NCBI RefSeq assembly: GCF_003063375.1
Contig: NZ_NERY01000004.1
Location: 62,001 to 126,000, forward strand
Direction of reading: 5' to 3'
Origin: Limnohabitans sp. MMS-10A-178
Lineage (GTDB): Bacteria; Pseudomonadota; Gammaproteobacteria; Burkholderiales; Burkholderiaceae_C
DNA length: 64,000 nucleotides
The translations under genes and the position numbers were made by a program. The notes under the pieces are model-generated. The model had not been told where the DNA came from, did no database searches, and was given only the letters and a program-made list of their open reading frames with translations. Shown one piece after another: positions 17,468-28,694 of this stretch. How positions within the stretch are numbered: position 1 is the first letter of the stretch; every line of letters starts with the position of its first letter.

Positions 17468-18982
17468 ATGAAATACCTTCAAGGCCAACACATCTTGATT
17501 CTGGGACTGGGCAGTTCAGGCTTGGCCATGACTCGTTGGTGCGTTGCCATGGGTGCAGAAGTCACGGTGGCTGACACGCGTGAAGCGCCGCCTCACTTAA
17601 GCGTATTGCAAGCTGAGTTGCCTCAAGTTGCTTTCAAGTCAGGCGCATTTTTGGCCAATTTGATTGAAGGCACAACGGTGCGCGCCGTCTTTGCAAGCCC
17701 AGGACTTGCACCCACCGAAACTGCGCCCGTGATAGTTGCTGCCAAGAGTTTGGGTCTTTGGGTTGGCGGCGAGCTCAGTTTGTTTGTTCAGGGTTTGGAA
17801 AATCTCAAAGCTACTCGTGACTATAGCCCCCATGTATTGGCCATCACGGGCACCAACGGCAAAACAACCGTTACATCGCTCACAGGTCAGTTGATTGAGC
17901 GTGCTGGCAAAACTGTCAAGGTGGCTGGCAACATTGGCCCCACCTTGTTAGACACACTGCGCTTGGCCATGGACACCGAGTTGCCAGAAGTTTGGGTTTT
18001 AGAGTTGTCTAGTTTTCAACTTGACAATGCAGGCCCCTTTGATCCCTCTGCAGCCACGGTCTTGAATATCACACAAGATCATTTGGATTGGCACGGCAAC
18101 ATGGAAGCCTACGCAGCTGCCAAAGAAAAAATATTTGGTGCCAATACCCTCATGGTATTGAACCGAGACGATGCTCGCGTGATGGCCATGTTGCCAGAAC
18201 CGGTGCGCGCTAAATTGCAAAAGCCCATTGAGCGCGAGCACCTCACCTTTGGCGCAGAAATGCCTCAACGCCCTGGCGATTTTGGCTTGGAAACTGTCAA
18301 CGGCATGACCTGGCTGGTGCGGGCCCTTGAGTCTGATGAAACACGCCGCTTGCGCAAAGGGGAAGTGGAAGAAATTCACATCCAGCGATTGATGCCGGCT
18401 GACGCACTGCGCATTCGGGGCAGACACAATGCAGTCAACGCCTTGGCGGCTTTGGCCTTGGCCACCAGCACAGGTGCAAGTTTGGCTGCCATGCTGTTTG
18501 GTTTGCGTGAATACCAAGGTGAGCCGCACCGTGTGGCGCCTGTGGCCATTGTCAATGGCATTGAGTATTTTGACGACAGCAAAGGCACCAACGTTGGCGC
18601 CACGGTAGCCGCCTTGGTGGGCCTAGGCTCTGAACGCCGTGTGATTGTCATTTTGGGCGGTGAAGGCAAGGGGCAAGATTTCTCGCCCTTGGCTGAGCCA
18701 GTGACTAGATTTGCGCGTGCTGTGGTTTTGATTGGCAGAGACGCGCCCATCATTCGCGAGCAACTTCAATTGTGTGGCGTGCCCATGACAGACGCTGCCA
18801 GCTTGCCCGAAGCGGTCAATGTGGCCAAAGACATGGCTCAATCGGGTGATGCTGTTTTGTTGTCGCCAGCCTGTGCAAGTTTTGACATGTTTCAAGACTA
18901 CGCCCACCGCGCGCAAGTGTTTTGCCAAGCTGTGTCAGACATTGCAGAAGAAGCTGGCCAGCCCATGGAGAGCGCGCTATGA
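17468..18982 (+). CDS. murD: UDP-MurNAc-L-alanine:D-glutamate ligase MurD
   Basis: This 504-residue cytoplasmic ligase adds D-glutamate to UDP-MurNAc-L-Ala. It opens with the Rossmann-like [12 protein letters not shown], carries the ATP loop [13 protein letters not shown], and has [11 protein letters not shown] in the C-terminal domain. It is longer than the roughly 440-residue E. coli enzyme, with extra sequence around residues 265-300. The longer start at 17378 lies inside mraY and was rejected. It overlaps ftsW by 4 bp. Confidence 0.95.
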   Translation: MKYLQGQHILILGLGSSGLAMTRWCVAMGAEVTVADTREAPPHLSVLQAELPQVAFKSGAFLANLIEGTTVRAVFASPGLAPTETAPVIVAAKSLGLWVGGELSLFVQGLENLKATRDYSPHVLAITGTNGKTTVTSLTGQLIERAGKTVKVAGNIGPTLLDTLRLAMDTELPEVWVLELSSFQLDNAGPFDPSAATVLNITQDHLDWHGNMEAYAAAKEKIFGANTLMVLNRDDARVMAMLPEPVRAKLQKPIEREHLTFGAEMPQRPGDFGLETVNGMTWLVRALESDETRRLRKGEVEEIHIQRLMPADALRIRGRHNAVNALAALALATSTGASLAAMLFGLREYQGEPHRVAPVAIVNGIEYFDDSKGTNVGATVAALVGLGSERRVIVILGGEGKGQDFSPLAEPVTRFARAVVLIGRDAPIIREQLQLCGVPMTDAASLPEAVNVAKDMAQSGDAVLLSPACASFDMFQDYAHRAQVFCQAVSDIAEEAGQPMESAL

Positions 18983-20265
18983 CCGAGTTGGGGTCTCGCT
19001 TCATGTCTTGGGCCAGTGGCATTTTTGGCCGAGTGGGTGGTGCTGGCCGCATGCAAGGTGCTGCTGAGGGAGGTCTGCCCGTCAATTTGGGTGGCTATGA
19101 CTACGGCAAGAATGCAGCGGCTCAAGGCAAGATTCAGAACATCGATCAAGCCATGGTGTGGGTGGTTGTGACACTGTTGATGTGGGGCATGATCATGGTG
19201 TATTCGGCCACGATTGCCATGCCAGACAATCCCAAATTTGCCAAATACTCACAAACACATTTCTTGATGCGCCACATCATATCCATGCTGATTGGCTTCG
19301 GTGTGGCTTTGCTGGTGTTTCAAATTCCGCTCGAAACCTGGGAGAAAAATGCCAGGCCTTTGTTCATTGTGGCACTGGTCCTTTTGGCATTGGTGCTGGT
19401 GCCATTTATTGGCAAGGGTGTGAATGGTGCACGTCGATGGATTTCATTTGGCGTGATCAACTTTCAGCCCTCTGAATTTGCCAAGTTGGCGGTGATTATT
19501 TATGCCTCCGATTACATGGTGCGCAAGATGGAAGTGAAAGAACGGTTCTTCCGCGCTGTGTTGCCAATGGGCGCTGCTGTGGGACTTGCAGGCATTTTCC
19601 TTCTGGCAGAGCCTGACATGGGAGCCTTCTTGGTGATTGCCATCATTGCCATGGGCATCTTGTTTTTGGGCGGCGTCAATGCCCGAATGTTTTTCTTGAT
19701 TTTCGCCATCTTGGTCATTACGTTTGCCATGATCATTGCCGCGTCACCTTGGCGCAGAGAGAGAATTTTTGCCTATCTCGATCCTTGGGATCCAACGCAT
19801 ACTTTGGGCAAGGGCTATCAGTTGTCGCATTCCCTGATCGCCATTGGCCGAGGTGAAATTTTTGGTGTGGGCTTAGGCGGCAGTGTTGAAAAGCTGCATT
19901 GGTTACCCGAAGCCCATACCGACTTCTTGTTGGCCGTGATTGGTGAAGAGTTTGGCTTGGTGGGCGTGGTGGCTGTCATTGGCCTGTTCTTGTGGCTCAG
20001 CCGCCGAATCATGGTCATTGGCCGTCAAGCCTTGGCCCTCGATCGAACGTTTGCAGGACTGGTCGCTCAGGGTGTGGGCATTTGGATTGGCTTTCAAGCC
20101 TTCATCAACATGGGCGTGAATTTGGGTGCTTTGCCAACCAAAGGCCTGACCTTGCCTCTCATGAGTTATGGTGGGTCGGCCATTTTGCTCAACATGATTG
20201 CCATTGCCATCGTGCTGCGAATAGATGCCGAAAATAAACAGATGATGCGAGGTGGCCGCACATGA
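18979..20265 (+). CDS. ftsW: Septal peptidoglycan glycosyltransferase FtsW
   Basis: This 428-residue SEDS-family membrane protein polymerises lipid II at the septum together with FtsI. A hydrophilic N-terminal tail of about 55 residues precedes ten predicted transmembrane segments. SEDS motifs include [18 protein letters not shown] and the C-terminal block [11 protein letters not shown]. The tail is longer than usual and could carry extra divisome contacts. ATGA overlaps join it to murD and murG. rodA, the elongation paralogue, is encoded at 33.4 kb. Confidence 0.95.
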   Translation: MTELGSRFMSWASGIFGRVGGAGRMQGAAEGGLPVNLGGYDYGKNAAAQGKIQNIDQAMVWVVVTLLMWGMIMVYSATIAMPDNPKFAKYSQTHFLMRHIISMLIGFGVALLVFQIPLETWEKNARPLFIVALVLLALVLVPFIGKGVNGARRWISFGVINFQPSEFAKLAVIIYASDYMVRKMEVKERFFRAVLPMGAAVGLAGIFLLAEPDMGAFLVIAIIAMGILFLGGVNARMFFLIFAILVITFAMIIAASPWRRERIFAYLDPWDPTHTLGKGYQLSHSLIAIGRGEIFGVGLGGSVEKLHWLPEAHTDFLLAVIGEEFGLVGVVAVIGLFLWLSRRIMVIGRQALALDRTFAGLVAQGVGIWIGFQAFINMGVNLGALPTKGLTLPLMSYGGSAILLNMIAIAIVLRIDAENKQMMRGGRT

Positions 20266-21323
20266 GTCATTGCGCTTTGATCATGGCAGGTGGAACGGGT
20301 GGGCATATCTTTCCAGGCTTGGCTGTGGCTGAATCTTTGCGCGAAGCAGGATGGCGCGTGCACTGGTTGGGCGTACCTGGCAACATGGAAAGTCAATGGG
20401 TACCGCAGCGCGGTTTTGCGTTTGAGCCTGTGGAGTTTGGTGGTGTGCGAGGCAAGGGTGTTGTGAGTTTGGCACTCTTGCCCATGCGTTTGCTCATCGC
20501 TTTTTGGCAGAGCATTCAAGTGGTTCGCAGAGTCAAGCCCGATGTGGTGGTGGGCCTTGGCGGATACATCACTTTTCCGGGTGGCATGATGTCTGTGCTC
20601 TTGGGCAAACCACTGGTGCTGCACGAACAAAATTCTGTGGCAGGCATGGCCAACCGTGTGTTGGCAGGCGTTGCAGATTGCATCTTCACCGCTTTTCCCA
20701 ATGTCTTGAAAAAGGCTGTTTGGGTGGGCAACCCCTTGCGCCAAGACTTTTTAAACAAGCCCGCACCCGCGGAGCGTTTTGCAGGTCGCTCTGGACCCCT
20801 GAAATTGTGGGTGGTGGGCGGCAGCTTGGGGGCTCAAGCATTGAATGAGATTGTGCCCAAGGCACTGGCTTTGTTGCCAGAGCACAAGCGCCCTGTGGTG
20901 GTTCACCAAAGTGGCGCCAAGCAAATTGATGCACTGCGTGCCAATTATGAAAAAGCAGGCGTTCAAGCTGAATTGACGCCCTTCATTGAAGACACGGCAG
21001 AGGCGTTTGCACAGGCCGATGTGATCATCTGCCGTTCGGGTGCAAGCACGGTCACTGAAATTGCAGCCATTGGTGCTGCCGCCATCTATGTGCCTTTCCC
21101 ATTTGCAGTAGACGATCACCAAACCACCAATGCTCAATTTTTAGTGGCACAAGGTGGTGGCTGGCTCATGCCTCAAGCAGATTTGACGCCAGAGTCTTTG
21201 GCTGCTCGCCTAGAGAGCCTGACCCGTGAAGAATTGTTGGTCTGTGCTGAAAAAGCATGGGCTCTGAAAAAGACCCAAGCCACTCGCGAAGTGGTGGCTG
21301 CTTGCGAGGCCTTGGCCGCATGA
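20262..21323 (+). CDS. murG: UDP-GlcNAc:lipid I GlcNAc transferase MurG
   Basis: This 353-residue GT-B glycosyltransferase converts lipid I to lipid II on the inner face of the membrane. The N-terminal glycine-rich loop [14 protein letters not shown], the C-terminal donor-binding [11 protein letters not shown] and the [15 protein letters not shown] block are all family signatures. Its length is typical. It overlaps ftsW and murC by 4 bp each. Confidence 0.97.
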   Translation: MSHCALIMAGGTGGHIFPGLAVAESLREAGWRVHWLGVPGNMESQWVPQRGFAFEPVEFGGVRGKGVVSLALLPMRLLIAFWQSIQVVRRVKPDVVVGLGGYITFPGGMMSVLLGKPLVLHEQNSVAGMANRVLAGVADCIFTAFPNVLKKAVWVGNPLRQDFLNKPAPAERFAGRSGPLKLWVVGGSLGAQALNEIVPKALALLPEHKRPVVVHQSGAKQIDALRANYEKAGVQAELTPFIEDTAEAFAQADVIICRSGASTVTEIAAIGAAAIYVPFPFAVDDHQTTNAQFLVAQGGGWLMPQADLTPESLAARLESLTREELLVCAEKAWALKKTQATREVVAACEALAA

Positions 21324-22729
21324 AACACGCCATTCGTCATATTCACTTTATTGGGGTCGGTGGTTCCGGCATGAGCGGTATTGCCGAAGTTTTATTCAAT
21401 TTGGGCTACACCATCTCGGGCTCAGACCTGTCAGATAGCAGCACCTTGAGGCGCTTGGCTTCGCTGGGCATCCAAACCCACGTAGGCCACAGCGCTGAGA
21501 ACGTGAAGGGCGCCGATGCCGTGGTTACTTCAACCGCCGTCAAAGCTGACAACCCTGAGGTGTTGGTGGCCCGTTCACGCCATATTCCAGTGGTGCCCCG
21601 CGCTGTCATGTTGGCTGAGTTGATGCGCATGAAGCAGGGCGTGGCCATTGCCGGTACCCATGGCAAAACCACCACCACCAGCTTGGTGGCCAGCGTTTTG
21701 GCTGAAGCAGGCTTAGACCCCACCTTTGTGATTGGCGGCCGCTTGAACAGTGCAGGCACCAATGCCAAATTGGGCACCGGCGACTACATCGTGGTCGAGG
21801 CCGATGAATCGGATGCATCGTTCTTGAACTTGTTGCCGGTTATGGCGGTGGTCACCAACATCGATGCCGATCACATGGAAACCTATGGGCACGACTTTGA
21901 AAAATTGAAGTCGGCCTTTGTAGAGTTTTTGCACCGCATGCCTTTTTATGGCACAGCCATTTTGTGCACCGACGATGCCGGTGTGCGAAGCGTGATTGAT
22001 CAGCTGGCGCGGCCAGTGACCACCTATGGCCTTGAAGAAGGCGCTCAAATTCGCGCTGTGAATGTTAGTGCTGAAAAAGGTCAGATGCAATTTACCGTGC
22101 AGCGCCGCAATGGGGTGGTCTTGCCTGACCTGCCTATCGTGCTTAACTTGCCAGGTCTGCACAACGTGCTCAATGCTTTGGCCGCAATCTCTGTGGCGGT
22201 TGAACTGGGCATTGATGATGCAGCCGTTCAGCGGGCATTGCTGAACTTCAAGGGTGTGGGCAGGCGCTTTCAACGCTACGGTGAGGTGAAGCTCTTGGCA
22301 CAAGCGGGCAGCTTTACCTTGATTGACGATTATGGCCATCATCCTGTTGAGATGGCAGCCACCTTGGCTGCAGCGCGAGGTGCCTTCCCAGGCCGCCGTT
22401 TGGTCTTGGCTTTTCAGCCGCATCGCTATAGCCGCACGCGCGATTGTTTTGAAGATTTTGTGAGCGTTATCAGTCAAGGCGCCGATGCTGTTTTGCTGTC
22501 TGAAGTTTATGCGGCAGGTGAGGCGCCCATCGTTGCTGCAGACGGGCGATCTTTATCGCGTGCACTTCGTGTGGCTGGCAAAATTGAACCTGTTTTTGTA
22601 GATAAAATTGAGGCCATGGCGCAGGCTATTTTTGACAATGCAAAAGACAATGACATCGTCATTTGCATGGGTGCCGGCTCCATTGGCGCTGTGCCTGCGC
22701 AAGTTCAAAAAATGGGGGGTGCTGCATGA
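21320..22729 (+). CDS. murC: UDP-MurNAc:L-alanine ligase MurC
   Basis: This 469-residue ligase adds L-alanine to UDP-MurNAc, the first amino acid of the stem. It has the Rossmann opening [16 protein letters not shown], the ATP loop [10 protein letters not shown], and the C-terminal [11 protein letters not shown]. The Mpl protein at 37.5-38.9 kb is its recycling paralogue. The longer start at 21257 lies inside murG and was rejected. It overlaps ddl by 4 bp. Confidence 0.97.
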   Translation: MKHAIRHIHFIGVGGSGMSGIAEVLFNLGYTISGSDLSDSSTLRRLASLGIQTHVGHSAENVKGADAVVTSTAVKADNPEVLVARSRHIPVVPRAVMLAELMRMKQGVAIAGTHGKTTTTSLVASVLAEAGLDPTFVIGGRLNSAGTNAKLGTGDYIVVEADESDASFLNLLPVMAVVTNIDADHMETYGHDFEKLKSAFVEFLHRMPFYGTAILCTDDAGVRSVIDQLARPVTTYGLEEGAQIRAVNVSAEKGQMQFTVQRRNGVVLPDLPIVLNLPGLHNVLNALAAISVAVELGIDDAAVQRALLNFKGVGRRFQRYGEVKLLAQAGSFTLIDDYGHHPVEMAATLAAARGAFPGRRLVLAFQPHRYSRTRDCFEDFVSVISQGADAVLLSEVYAAGEAPIVAADGRSLSRALRVAGKIEPVFVDKIEAMAQAIFDNAKDNDIVICMGAGSIGAVPAQVQKMGGAA

Positions 22730-23703
22730 CGGCAAGCGCTCACCATTTTGGCAAAGTGGCAGTGCTCATGGGCGGGCAGTCGGCTGAGCGTGAAATCTCC
22801 TTCTTGTCAGGCCAAGGCGTGTTGGCCGCCTTGAAATCTCGGGGTGTCGATGCACATGCCTTTGACCCCGCCGAACGCAAACTCTCCGATCTCCAAGCAG
22901 AAGGCTTTCAGCGATGCTTCATTGCCTTGCATGGCAGATTTGGTGAAGACGGCACAGTTCAAGGTGCGTTGGAATTGTTGGGTATTCCATACACAGGTTC
23001 TGGCGTGATGGCCTCCAGCATTGCCATCGACAAAACCATGACCAAACGCGTTTGGTTGTCAGAGAATGTGCCTACCCCTCGTTATGTCTTGCTACAGAAA
23101 AATGATTTGGGTGCCAAGGCCCAAGCGCATGTGCTTCAAAGTCTGGGCTTGCCACTCATTGTGAAGCCTGCCCGTGAAGGCTCGTCCATTGGCGTGACCA
23201 AAGTCACACAAGCCAGAGAATTGCTCAAAGCGCTTGAAGATGCGGCGCAATGCGACACCGATATTTTGTGCGAACAATTCATTGCGGGCGATGAAGTGAC
23301 TTGCCCCGTTTTGGGTGAGGGCGAAACAGCCAGAGCCTTGCCAGTGATTCGCATCGTGGCACCAGCTGGCAACTACGACTATCAAAACAAATATTTCACC
23401 GACGACACCCAATACTTGGTGCCATCGGGTTTGCCAGAAGCCGAAGAAAAAGCCATTCAAGCGCATGTGGTCAAAGCCTATCAGGTACTGGGCTGCAAAG
23501 GATGGGGCCGCGTGGATGTGATGATTGATGCCCAAACGCGCCAACCCTTTCTGCTCGAAATCAACACCTCACCCGGCATGACAGGACATTCCTTGGTGCC
23601 GATGTCGGCTAAAGCAGACGGCATGTCCTACGAAGATTTGTGCATGCACCTGTTGGCCTCTGCCAGCTTGGAGCATTCCAGTGTTCAGAAAGGTGGCGCA
23701 TGA
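22726..23703 (+). CDS. ddlB: D-alanine:D-alanine ligase
   Basis: This 325-residue ATP-grasp enzyme makes the D-Ala-D-Ala dipeptide used by MurF. It shows [13 protein letters not shown] (family start), [23 protein letters not shown] and the metal-binding [13 protein letters not shown]. The position inside the dcw cluster supports ddlB rather than a second genomic ddl. It overlaps ftsQ by 4 bp. Confidence 0.96.
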   Translation: MTASAHHFGKVAVLMGGQSAEREISFLSGQGVLAALKSRGVDAHAFDPAERKLSDLQAEGFQRCFIALHGRFGEDGTVQGALELLGIPYTGSGVMASSIAIDKTMTKRVWLSENVPTPRYVLLQKNDLGAKAQAHVLQSLGLPLIVKPAREGSSIGVTKVTQARELLKALEDAAQCDTDILCEQFIAGDEVTCPVLGEGETARALPVIRIVAPAGNYDYQNKYFTDDTQYLVPSGLPEAEEKAIQAHVVKAYQVLGCKGWGRVDVMIDAQTRQPFLLEINTSPGMTGHSLVPMSAKADGMSYEDLCMHLLASASLEHSSVQKGGA

Positions 23704-24488
23704 AAAAGCCCATCGATTTGCCCATGGATGTGCGCCTCATGCAATGGACAGCTACGGTCATGATGGTCGTTGCCCTGCTGATGTGCTTGGCCAGTGGCAT
23801 CAGTTGGTTGTTGCGCCATCCTGTTTTCTCTATTCAGAGCATTACCGTGAACGGCAATGTGACACACAGCAATCCTGTGACCTTGCGGGCCAATGTCATG
23901 CCCCAACTCACAGGCAATTTCTTCACCTTGAATTTGTTGCAAGCGCGTCAGGCCTTCGAGCAAATACCTTGGATTCGTTCGGCGCTGGTTCGGCGCGAAT
24001 TCCCAAATCGTTTGTCTGTCACGCTGGATGAATTTCAACCCGCGGCCTTATGGGGCGGCGAGGGCGATGGCAAATTCCTCAGTGTTGAGGGTGCCATTTT
24101 TGAGGTCAATGCTGATGAGGTCGACAGCGAAGCGCTGCCCATCCTCAAAGGTCCAGAAGCACAAGCCAAAACTGTGCTCGAGATGTACAAGTTTCTCAAG
24201 CCACGAATGGACAAGATGGACATGAGCTTGAACAAGTTAGAGCTGAGTCAGCGTGGCAGTTGGTCTGCCCAGTTGGAGTCGGGGGCCACTTTGGAGTTGG
24301 GTCATGGTACGCAGCAAGAAATTGGCGACAGGCTTCAATTGTTTTTCAAAACAGTGACGCAAATTGCTTCGCGCTACGGCCGAACTGCAAGCTCTATATT
24401 GTCCGCAGATTTGAGGTACGACAACGGTTACGCACTGAAGTTGCGGGGCGTGACAACTTTGACGGTAGATAGTTTGAAGAAACCCTAA
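23700..24488 (+). CDS. ftsQ: Cell division protein FtsQ
   Basis: This 262-residue bitopic protein has a short cytoplasmic tail, one transmembrane segment (about residues 15-38), a POTRA domain beginning [15 protein letters not shown], and a beta domain with [17 protein letters not shown]. FtsQ recruits FtsL and FtsB to the divisome. The start at 23700 overlaps the ddl stop; an in-frame ATG at 23640 lies within ddl. ftsA begins 38 nt downstream. Confidence 0.94.
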   Translation: MKKPIDLPMDVRLMQWTATVMMVVALLMCLASGISWLLRHPVFSIQSITVNGNVTHSNPVTLRANVMPQLTGNFFTLNLLQARQAFEQIPWIRSALVRREFPNRLSVTLDEFQPAALWGGEGDGKFLSVEGAIFEVNADEVDSEALPILKGPEAQAKTVLEMYKFLKPRMDKMDMSLNKLELSQRGSWSAQLESGATLELGHGTQQEIGDRLQLFFKTVTQIASRYGRTASSILSADLRYDNGYALKLRGVTTLTVDSLKKP

Positions 24489-24526
24489 TTGGCAGATTGA
24501 AGATTTAGATCAGAACGGTTGAACAT

Positions 24527-25756
24527 ATGGCAAAAGAGTACAAAGATTTGGTGGTCGGTCTCGACATTGGAACTTCCAAGGTCATGGTCGTCGTGGCCGA
24601 GGTCATGCCAGGTGGCGAGCTGAAGTTGGCTGGTATGGGGGTGGCGCCTGGCAATGGTTTGAAGCGGGGTGTGGTGGTCAACATCGATGCCACGGTGCAG
24701 AGCATTCAACAGGCCTTGAAAGAAGCCGAGTTGATGGCGGATTGCAAAATCACCCGCGTCAACACGGGCATCACGGGCAGCCACATTCGCGGTCTGAATT
24801 CGAGTGGCATGGTGGCTGTGAAGGACAAAGAAGTAACCCCCGCCGACGTGGCGCGTGTGGTTGAAACGGCGCGCGCCATCAATATTTCAACCGACCAGCG
24901 TTTGTTGTTGGTTGCGCCTCAAGAGTTTGTGATCGACGGCCAAGACGTGAAAGAACCCATTGGCATGAGCGGCATGCGGCTTGAAGCCAAGGTGCACATT
25001 GTCACAGGCGCGCAAAGTGCGGCCGAGAACATCATCAAGTGTGTGCGCCGCTGTGGCTTAGAAGTCGATCAGTTGTTGCTCAATCCCTTGTCTTCCAGTT
25101 TGGCGGTGTTGACGGAAGACGAGCGTGAACTCGGTGTGGCCTGCGTTGACATTGGCGCCGGCACCACCGATGTGGCTATTTTTACCAACGGCGCCATTCG
25201 CCATACTGCGGTCATTCCAATTGCTGGCGATTTAATCACCAGCGACATTGCCATGGCGCTTCGCACCCCCACCAAAGACGCTGAAGATATCAAGGTGGAG
25301 AGTGGTTGTGCCAAGCAGTTGCTGGCCGATCCTGAGGCGCAAGTGGAAGTGCCAGGCCTTGGAGATCGCGCGCCGCGCATGCTGTCTAAGCAAGCTTTGG
25401 CTGGTGTGATTGAGCCACGCGTTGAAGAAATTTTCTCGCTGGTTCAGCAAGTTATTCGCGAGTCTGGCTATGAAGAAGTGTTGTCGTCGGGCATTGTGCT
25501 CACCGGCGGTAGTGCTGTCATGCCTGGCATGGTTGAGTTGGGCGAAGATATTTTCTTAAAGCCTGTGCGCCGCGGTGTTCCCAAATACACCGGCGCATTG
25601 TCTGACATGGTGAGCCAGCCTCGCGTGGCCACTGTGATGGGTCTCATGGAAGAGGCCCGTTTGGCTCGCTTGCGCGGTTTCAAAGTGTCGCAAAAGAAGG
25701 GTTCCATGAACAACGCCTTCACACGCTTCAAAGATTTCATCGTGGGTAACTTCTGA
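24527..25756 (+). CDS. ftsA: Cell division ATPase FtsA
   Basis: This 409-residue actin-fold protein tethers FtsZ filaments to the membrane. It has the phosphate-1 loop VGLDIGTSKV, phosphate-2 DIGAGTTDVAIF, and the adenosine motif TGGSAVMPGM. The end is an amphipathic membrane-targeting helix (NNAFTRFKDFIVGNF). It lies directly before ftsZ, as in most proteobacteria. Confidence 0.97.
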   Translation: MAKEYKDLVVGLDIGTSKVMVVVAEVMPGGELKLAGMGVAPGNGLKRGVVVNIDATVQSIQQALKEAELMADCKITRVNTGITGSHIRGLNSSGMVAVKDKEVTPADVARVVETARAINISTDQRLLLVAPQEFVIDGQDVKEPIGMSGMRLEAKVHIVTGAQSAAENIIKCVRRCGLEVDQLLLNPLSSSLAVLTEDERELGVACVDIGAGTTDVAIFTNGAIRHTAVIPIAGDLITSDIAMALRTPTKDAEDIKVESGCAKQLLADPEAQVEVPGLGDRAPRMLSKQALAGVIEPRVEEIFSLVQQVIRESGYEEVLSSGIVLTGGSAVMPGMVELGEDIFLKPVRRGVPKYTGALSDMVSQPRVATVMGLMEEARLARLRGFKVSQKKGSMNNAFTRFKDFIVGNF

Positions 25757-25885
25757 TGGATTGGCGCAAACTTTACTTGGCAAGGGGGAGTCCGCATCAG
25801 CGATGTTGAACCTCACTTTTCCCCCAAAAAATAAAATTATCAAAAATCAATATTTAGGCAACTGCAACAGTTTTAGGAGAGCACC
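25757..25885 (+). promoter_or_regulatory. ftsA-ftsZ intergenic leader with candidate internal promoter
   Basis: The 129-nt gap is the first sizeable break in the cluster. It contains GGGGGA (25784-25789) paired with TCCCCC (25820-25825), a TAAAAT at 25832-25837 that could be a -10, and a strong AGGAGAG ribosome site for ftsZ. A dedicated ftsZ promoter here is likely but not proven. Confidence 0.4.
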
Positions 25886-27109
25886 ATGAGCATTGAAATG
25901 ATCCAAGTCGAAGAGTTCAACCAAGGAACGCAAATCAAAGTGATCGGCGTGGGCGGTGGCGGCGGCAACGCTGTTGAGCACATGATCGAGCGCAATGTGC
26001 AAGGCGTTGAATTCATTTGCGCCAACACCGATGCACAAGCATTGGCCCGCAGTGCGGCGCACCGCTTCATCCAATTGGGTCACACCGGTTTGGGCGCTGG
26101 CAGCAAACCAGAAAAAGGCCGCGATGCCGCTGAGGAAGCCATTGAAGACATTCGGGCTGCCATCGATGGCGCGCACATGTTGTTCATCACAGCCGGCATG
26201 GGCGGTGGAACTGGCACTGGCGCAGCACCCGTGATTGCACGCGTTGCCAAGGAAATGGGCATTCTCACCGTGGGCGTGGTTACCAAACCGTTCGACTTTG
26301 AAGGCGGTCGCCGCATGCAAAGTGCCGAATCTGGCTTGGCTGAACTCGAAGCCAATGTCGACTCATTGATTGTGGTGTTGAATGAAAAGCTCATGGAATT
26401 GCCAGGCGGCGAAGACATGACGCAAGACGAAGCATTTGCGCACGCCAATGACGTGCTCAAAAATGCGGTGGGCGGTATTGCTGAAATCATCAATGTGCCT
26501 GGCCATGTGAACGTCGACTTTGAAGACGTTCGCACTGTCATGGGTGAACCCGGCAAAGCCATGATGGGCACCGCATCTGCCAGCGGCCCTGACCGTGCGC
26601 GCATTGCCTCCGAGCAAGCCGTGGCTTGCCCGCTGCTAGAAGGCATTGACCTGTCTGGCGCCAAGGGTGTGTTGGTGCTAATCAGTGCTGCCAAGGGTTC
26701 CCTCAAACTGAGTGAATCCAAGCAAGCCATGAACACCATCCGCGCTTATGCTTCAGAAAGTGCTCACGTGATTTACGGTACCGCTTACGACGAAAGTTTG
26801 GGCGACGAAATTCGCGTGACTGTGGTGGCCACTGGCTTGTCAAGCCAAGGTGCACGCCGCACAGCGCCGCCTTTGCAAGTTTTGCGCACGGGCACCTACG
26901 ATGCGCCGTTCACTGTTGACTCACACGATGCTGTGTCACCTGCGTTGGGTGCACAAAGCCCAGCTTTGGGTGGCGACTATGGCCGTTTGAACACACCTAG
27001 CGTATGGCGTACCAACCGCACACAAGCTGCAGCCAAAGTAGATGGCATGGCTTCTGCCGGCATGGACGACATTGAAATTCCAGCCTTCTTGCGCAAGCAA
27101 GCCGACTGA
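25886..27109 (+). CDS. ftsZ: Cell division tubulin homologue FtsZ
   Basis: This 407-residue GTPase forms the Z ring. It has VIGVGGGGGNAV, the tubulin signature GGGTGTGAAP, and the T7 synergy-loop region NVDFEDVRTVM. The extreme C-terminal peptide (DIEIPAFLRKQAD) is the FtsA/ZipA docking tail, after a variable linker of about 60 residues. A strong ribosome site (TTTTAGGAGAGCACC) suggests high expression. lpxC follows after 70 nt. Confidence 0.98.
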   Translation: MSIEMIQVEEFNQGTQIKVIGVGGGGGNAVEHMIERNVQGVEFICANTDAQALARSAAHRFIQLGHTGLGAGSKPEKGRDAAEEAIEDIRAAIDGAHMLFITAGMGGGTGTGAAPVIARVAKEMGILTVGVVTKPFDFEGGRRMQSAESGLAELEANVDSLIVVLNEKLMELPGGEDMTQDEAFAHANDVLKNAVGGIAEIINVPGHVNVDFEDVRTVMGEPGKAMMGTASASGPDRARIASEQAVACPLLEGIDLSGAKGVLVLISAAKGSLKLSESKQAMNTIRAYASESAHVIYGTAYDESLGDEIRVTVVATGLSSQGARRTAPPLQVLRTGTYDAPFTVDSHDAVSPALGAQSPALGGDYGRLNTPSVWRTNRTQAAAKVDGMASAGMDDIEIPAFLRKQAD

Positions 27110-27155
27110 TTTTCTAAACGCAGTGGTTCACCAAAGCCTTCTGGATGCAAGCTTG

Positions 27156-27179
27156 GGTTTGAGAATTTAAAATCAAACC
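27156..27179 (+). promoter_or_regulatory. Predicted leaderless lpxC promoter inside a 7-bp inverted repeat
   Basis: TAAAAT (27168-27173) ends 6 nt before the lpxC ATG. GGTTTGA (27156-27162) and TCAAACC (27173-27179) form a perfect inverted repeat with a 10-nt loop that touches the ATG, the same geometry as at dapF. There is no Shine-Dalgarno. Confidence 0.5.
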
Positions 27180-28103
27180 ATGCTTGCTCAAAGAACCCTC
27201 AAAACCCTCACCCAAGCCGTGGGTGTGGGCTTGCACAGTGGGCAGCGTGTTGAACTCACGCTGCGGCCTGCGCCGCCTGGCACAGGCATCGTTTTTAGGC
27301 GCGTCGATTTGGCCGAGCCAGTCGACATTCACATTTCTGCCCAAAGCGTTACAGACACCCGCTTGGCGTCGACCATTTCCAGTGGCCAAGCCAAGGTACA
27401 CACCGTCGAGCATTTGATGTCGGCCTGTGCGGGTCTGGGCATTGACAATTTGATCGTCGACATCACCGCTGAAGAGGTGCCCATCTTGGATGGCTCGGCT
27501 TCTTCTTTTGTGTTTTTGCTGCAAAGCGCAGGCATTGAATTGCAAAAAGAACCTAAGCAATTCATCCGTGTTTTGAAAACTGTTGAAGTGCGAGACGGGC
27601 AAGGTGAAAACATCAAGTGGGCCAAGCTCGAGCCATATGATGGTTACCGTTTGAGTTTTGAAATTGATTTTCACCACCCAGCTGTTGACTCCACGGGTCA
27701 ACAAGTGGTGTTTGACATGGGGCGCGACTTGTACGCCCGCGACATTGCGCGTGCGCGCACCTTTGGCTTTACCAAAGATGTTGAAATGCTTCGCTCCAAC
27801 GGCTTGGCCTTGGGCGGTGGCCTAGACAATGCCATTGTGATGGACGACTACAAAGTGCTGAACAGCGATGGCCTTCGTTATGACGACGAGTTTGTGAAAC
27901 ACAAAATTCTCGATGCCATGGGCGATTTGTACTTGGTGGGCAAACCCCTCATTGCCAGCTACACGGCATTTCGTTCGGGACACGCCATGAACAATTTGTT
28001 GCTGCGCGCCTTGTTAGATCAAGCTGACGCTTACGAAATTGTGAGCTTTGACGACGTCAAAAAAGCGCCACCAGGTTTTGCTCTGCCTGTACGCGCCTGG
28101 TAA
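27180..28103 (+). CDS. lpxC: UDP-3-O-acyl-N-acetylglucosamine deacetylase LpxC
   Basis: This 307-residue zinc amidase catalyses the committed step of lipid A synthesis. Zinc ligands are visible in TVEHLMSAC and in [11 protein letters not shown], the latter with the HKxxD motif. It opens with [17 protein letters not shown], as usual. It closes the dcw cluster as in E. coli. The absence of a Shine-Dalgarno and the presence of a -10-like element at the start suggest a separate leaderless transcript. Confidence 0.97.
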   Translation: MLAQRTLKTLTQAVGVGLHSGQRVELTLRPAPPGTGIVFRRVDLAEPVDIHISAQSVTDTRLASTISSGQAKVHTVEHLMSACAGLGIDNLIVDITAEEVPILDGSASSFVFLLQSAGIELQKEPKQFIRVLKTVEVRDGQGENIKWAKLEPYDGYRLSFEIDFHHPAVDSTGQQVVFDMGRDLYARDIARARTFGFTKDVEMLRSNGLALGGGLDNAIVMDDYKVLNSDGLRYDDEFVKHKILDAMGDLYLVGKPLIASYTAFRSGHAMNNLLLRALLDQADAYEIVSFDDVKKAPPGFALPVRAW

Positions 28104-28124
28104 GCCGGCGCATCTTCATTCAAT

Positions 28125-28673
28125 TTAGTGACTTCGGCCACCACGGTACATGCCGTGGGTTTTGCGATTGAGCACATCTAGGGCTGCCAACTTGTTCATG
28201 GATGGGCTGGCATGCGCATGCGTGATGGCCAAACCCAATGCATCGGCCGCATCGGGCCCTGGGGTTGAAGGCAGCTTCAACATGCGTTTGACCATTTCCT
28301 GAATTTGAGATTTGGCAGCACGGCCATGCCCAGTGATGGCTTTTTTCATTTGCAATGCTGTGTATTCAGCCACTTCTAAATTGCAAGATACCAAAGCTGT
28401 GACACAACAACCCCGTGCCTGACCCAGCAACAAAGTGGCTTGCGGGTTGACGTTGACAAACACAATTTCAACCGAGGCCGCTTGGGGTTGATAGCGTTGG
28501 TTGATTTCTAAAATGCCGTCGTAAATCACGCGCAGGCGATTGGGCAAATTGCCCTGATTGACTTTGTCGGTGCGTATGACACCGCTGGCCACATAACTAA
28601 GCTGCGAGCCATTGACATCAATCACACCAAAGCCAGTGGTTTGAAGGCCGGGATCAATGCCAAGAATTCTCAT
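28125..28673 (-). CDS. ruvC: Holliday junction endonuclease RuvC
   Basis: This 182-residue nuclease resolves Holliday junctions after RuvAB branch migration. The acidic catalytic set is present: the Asp of [10 protein letters not shown], the Glu of VEIVFVN, and the Asp pair of [11 protein letters not shown]. The start at 28673 (MRILGID) was preferred to 28691 because homologues begin there and a CACAAT hexamer ends 6 nt upstream. It converges on lpxC with 21 nt between them. ruvA and ruvB are not in the window. Confidence 0.96.
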   Translation of the reverse strand: MRILGIDPGLQTTGFGVIDVNGSQLSYVASGVIRTDKVNQGNLPNRLRVIYDGILEINQRYQPQAASVEIVFVNVNPQATLLLGQARGCCVTALVSCNLEVAEYTALQMKKAITGHGRAAKSQIQEMVKRMLKLPSTPGPDAADALGLAITHAHASPSMNKLAALDVLNRKTHGMYRGGRSH

Positions 28674-28679
28674 AGAGTC

Positions 28680-28685
28680 ATTGTG
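28680..28685 (-). promoter_or_regulatory. Predicted leaderless ruvC promoter
   Basis: A -10 CACAAT lies 6 nt before ATG 28673. A -35-like TTGCCC stands 17 bp further upstream, inside the end of mtgA. No Shine-Dalgarno is present. Confidence 0.5.
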
Positions 28686-28694
28686 AGGCAATGC

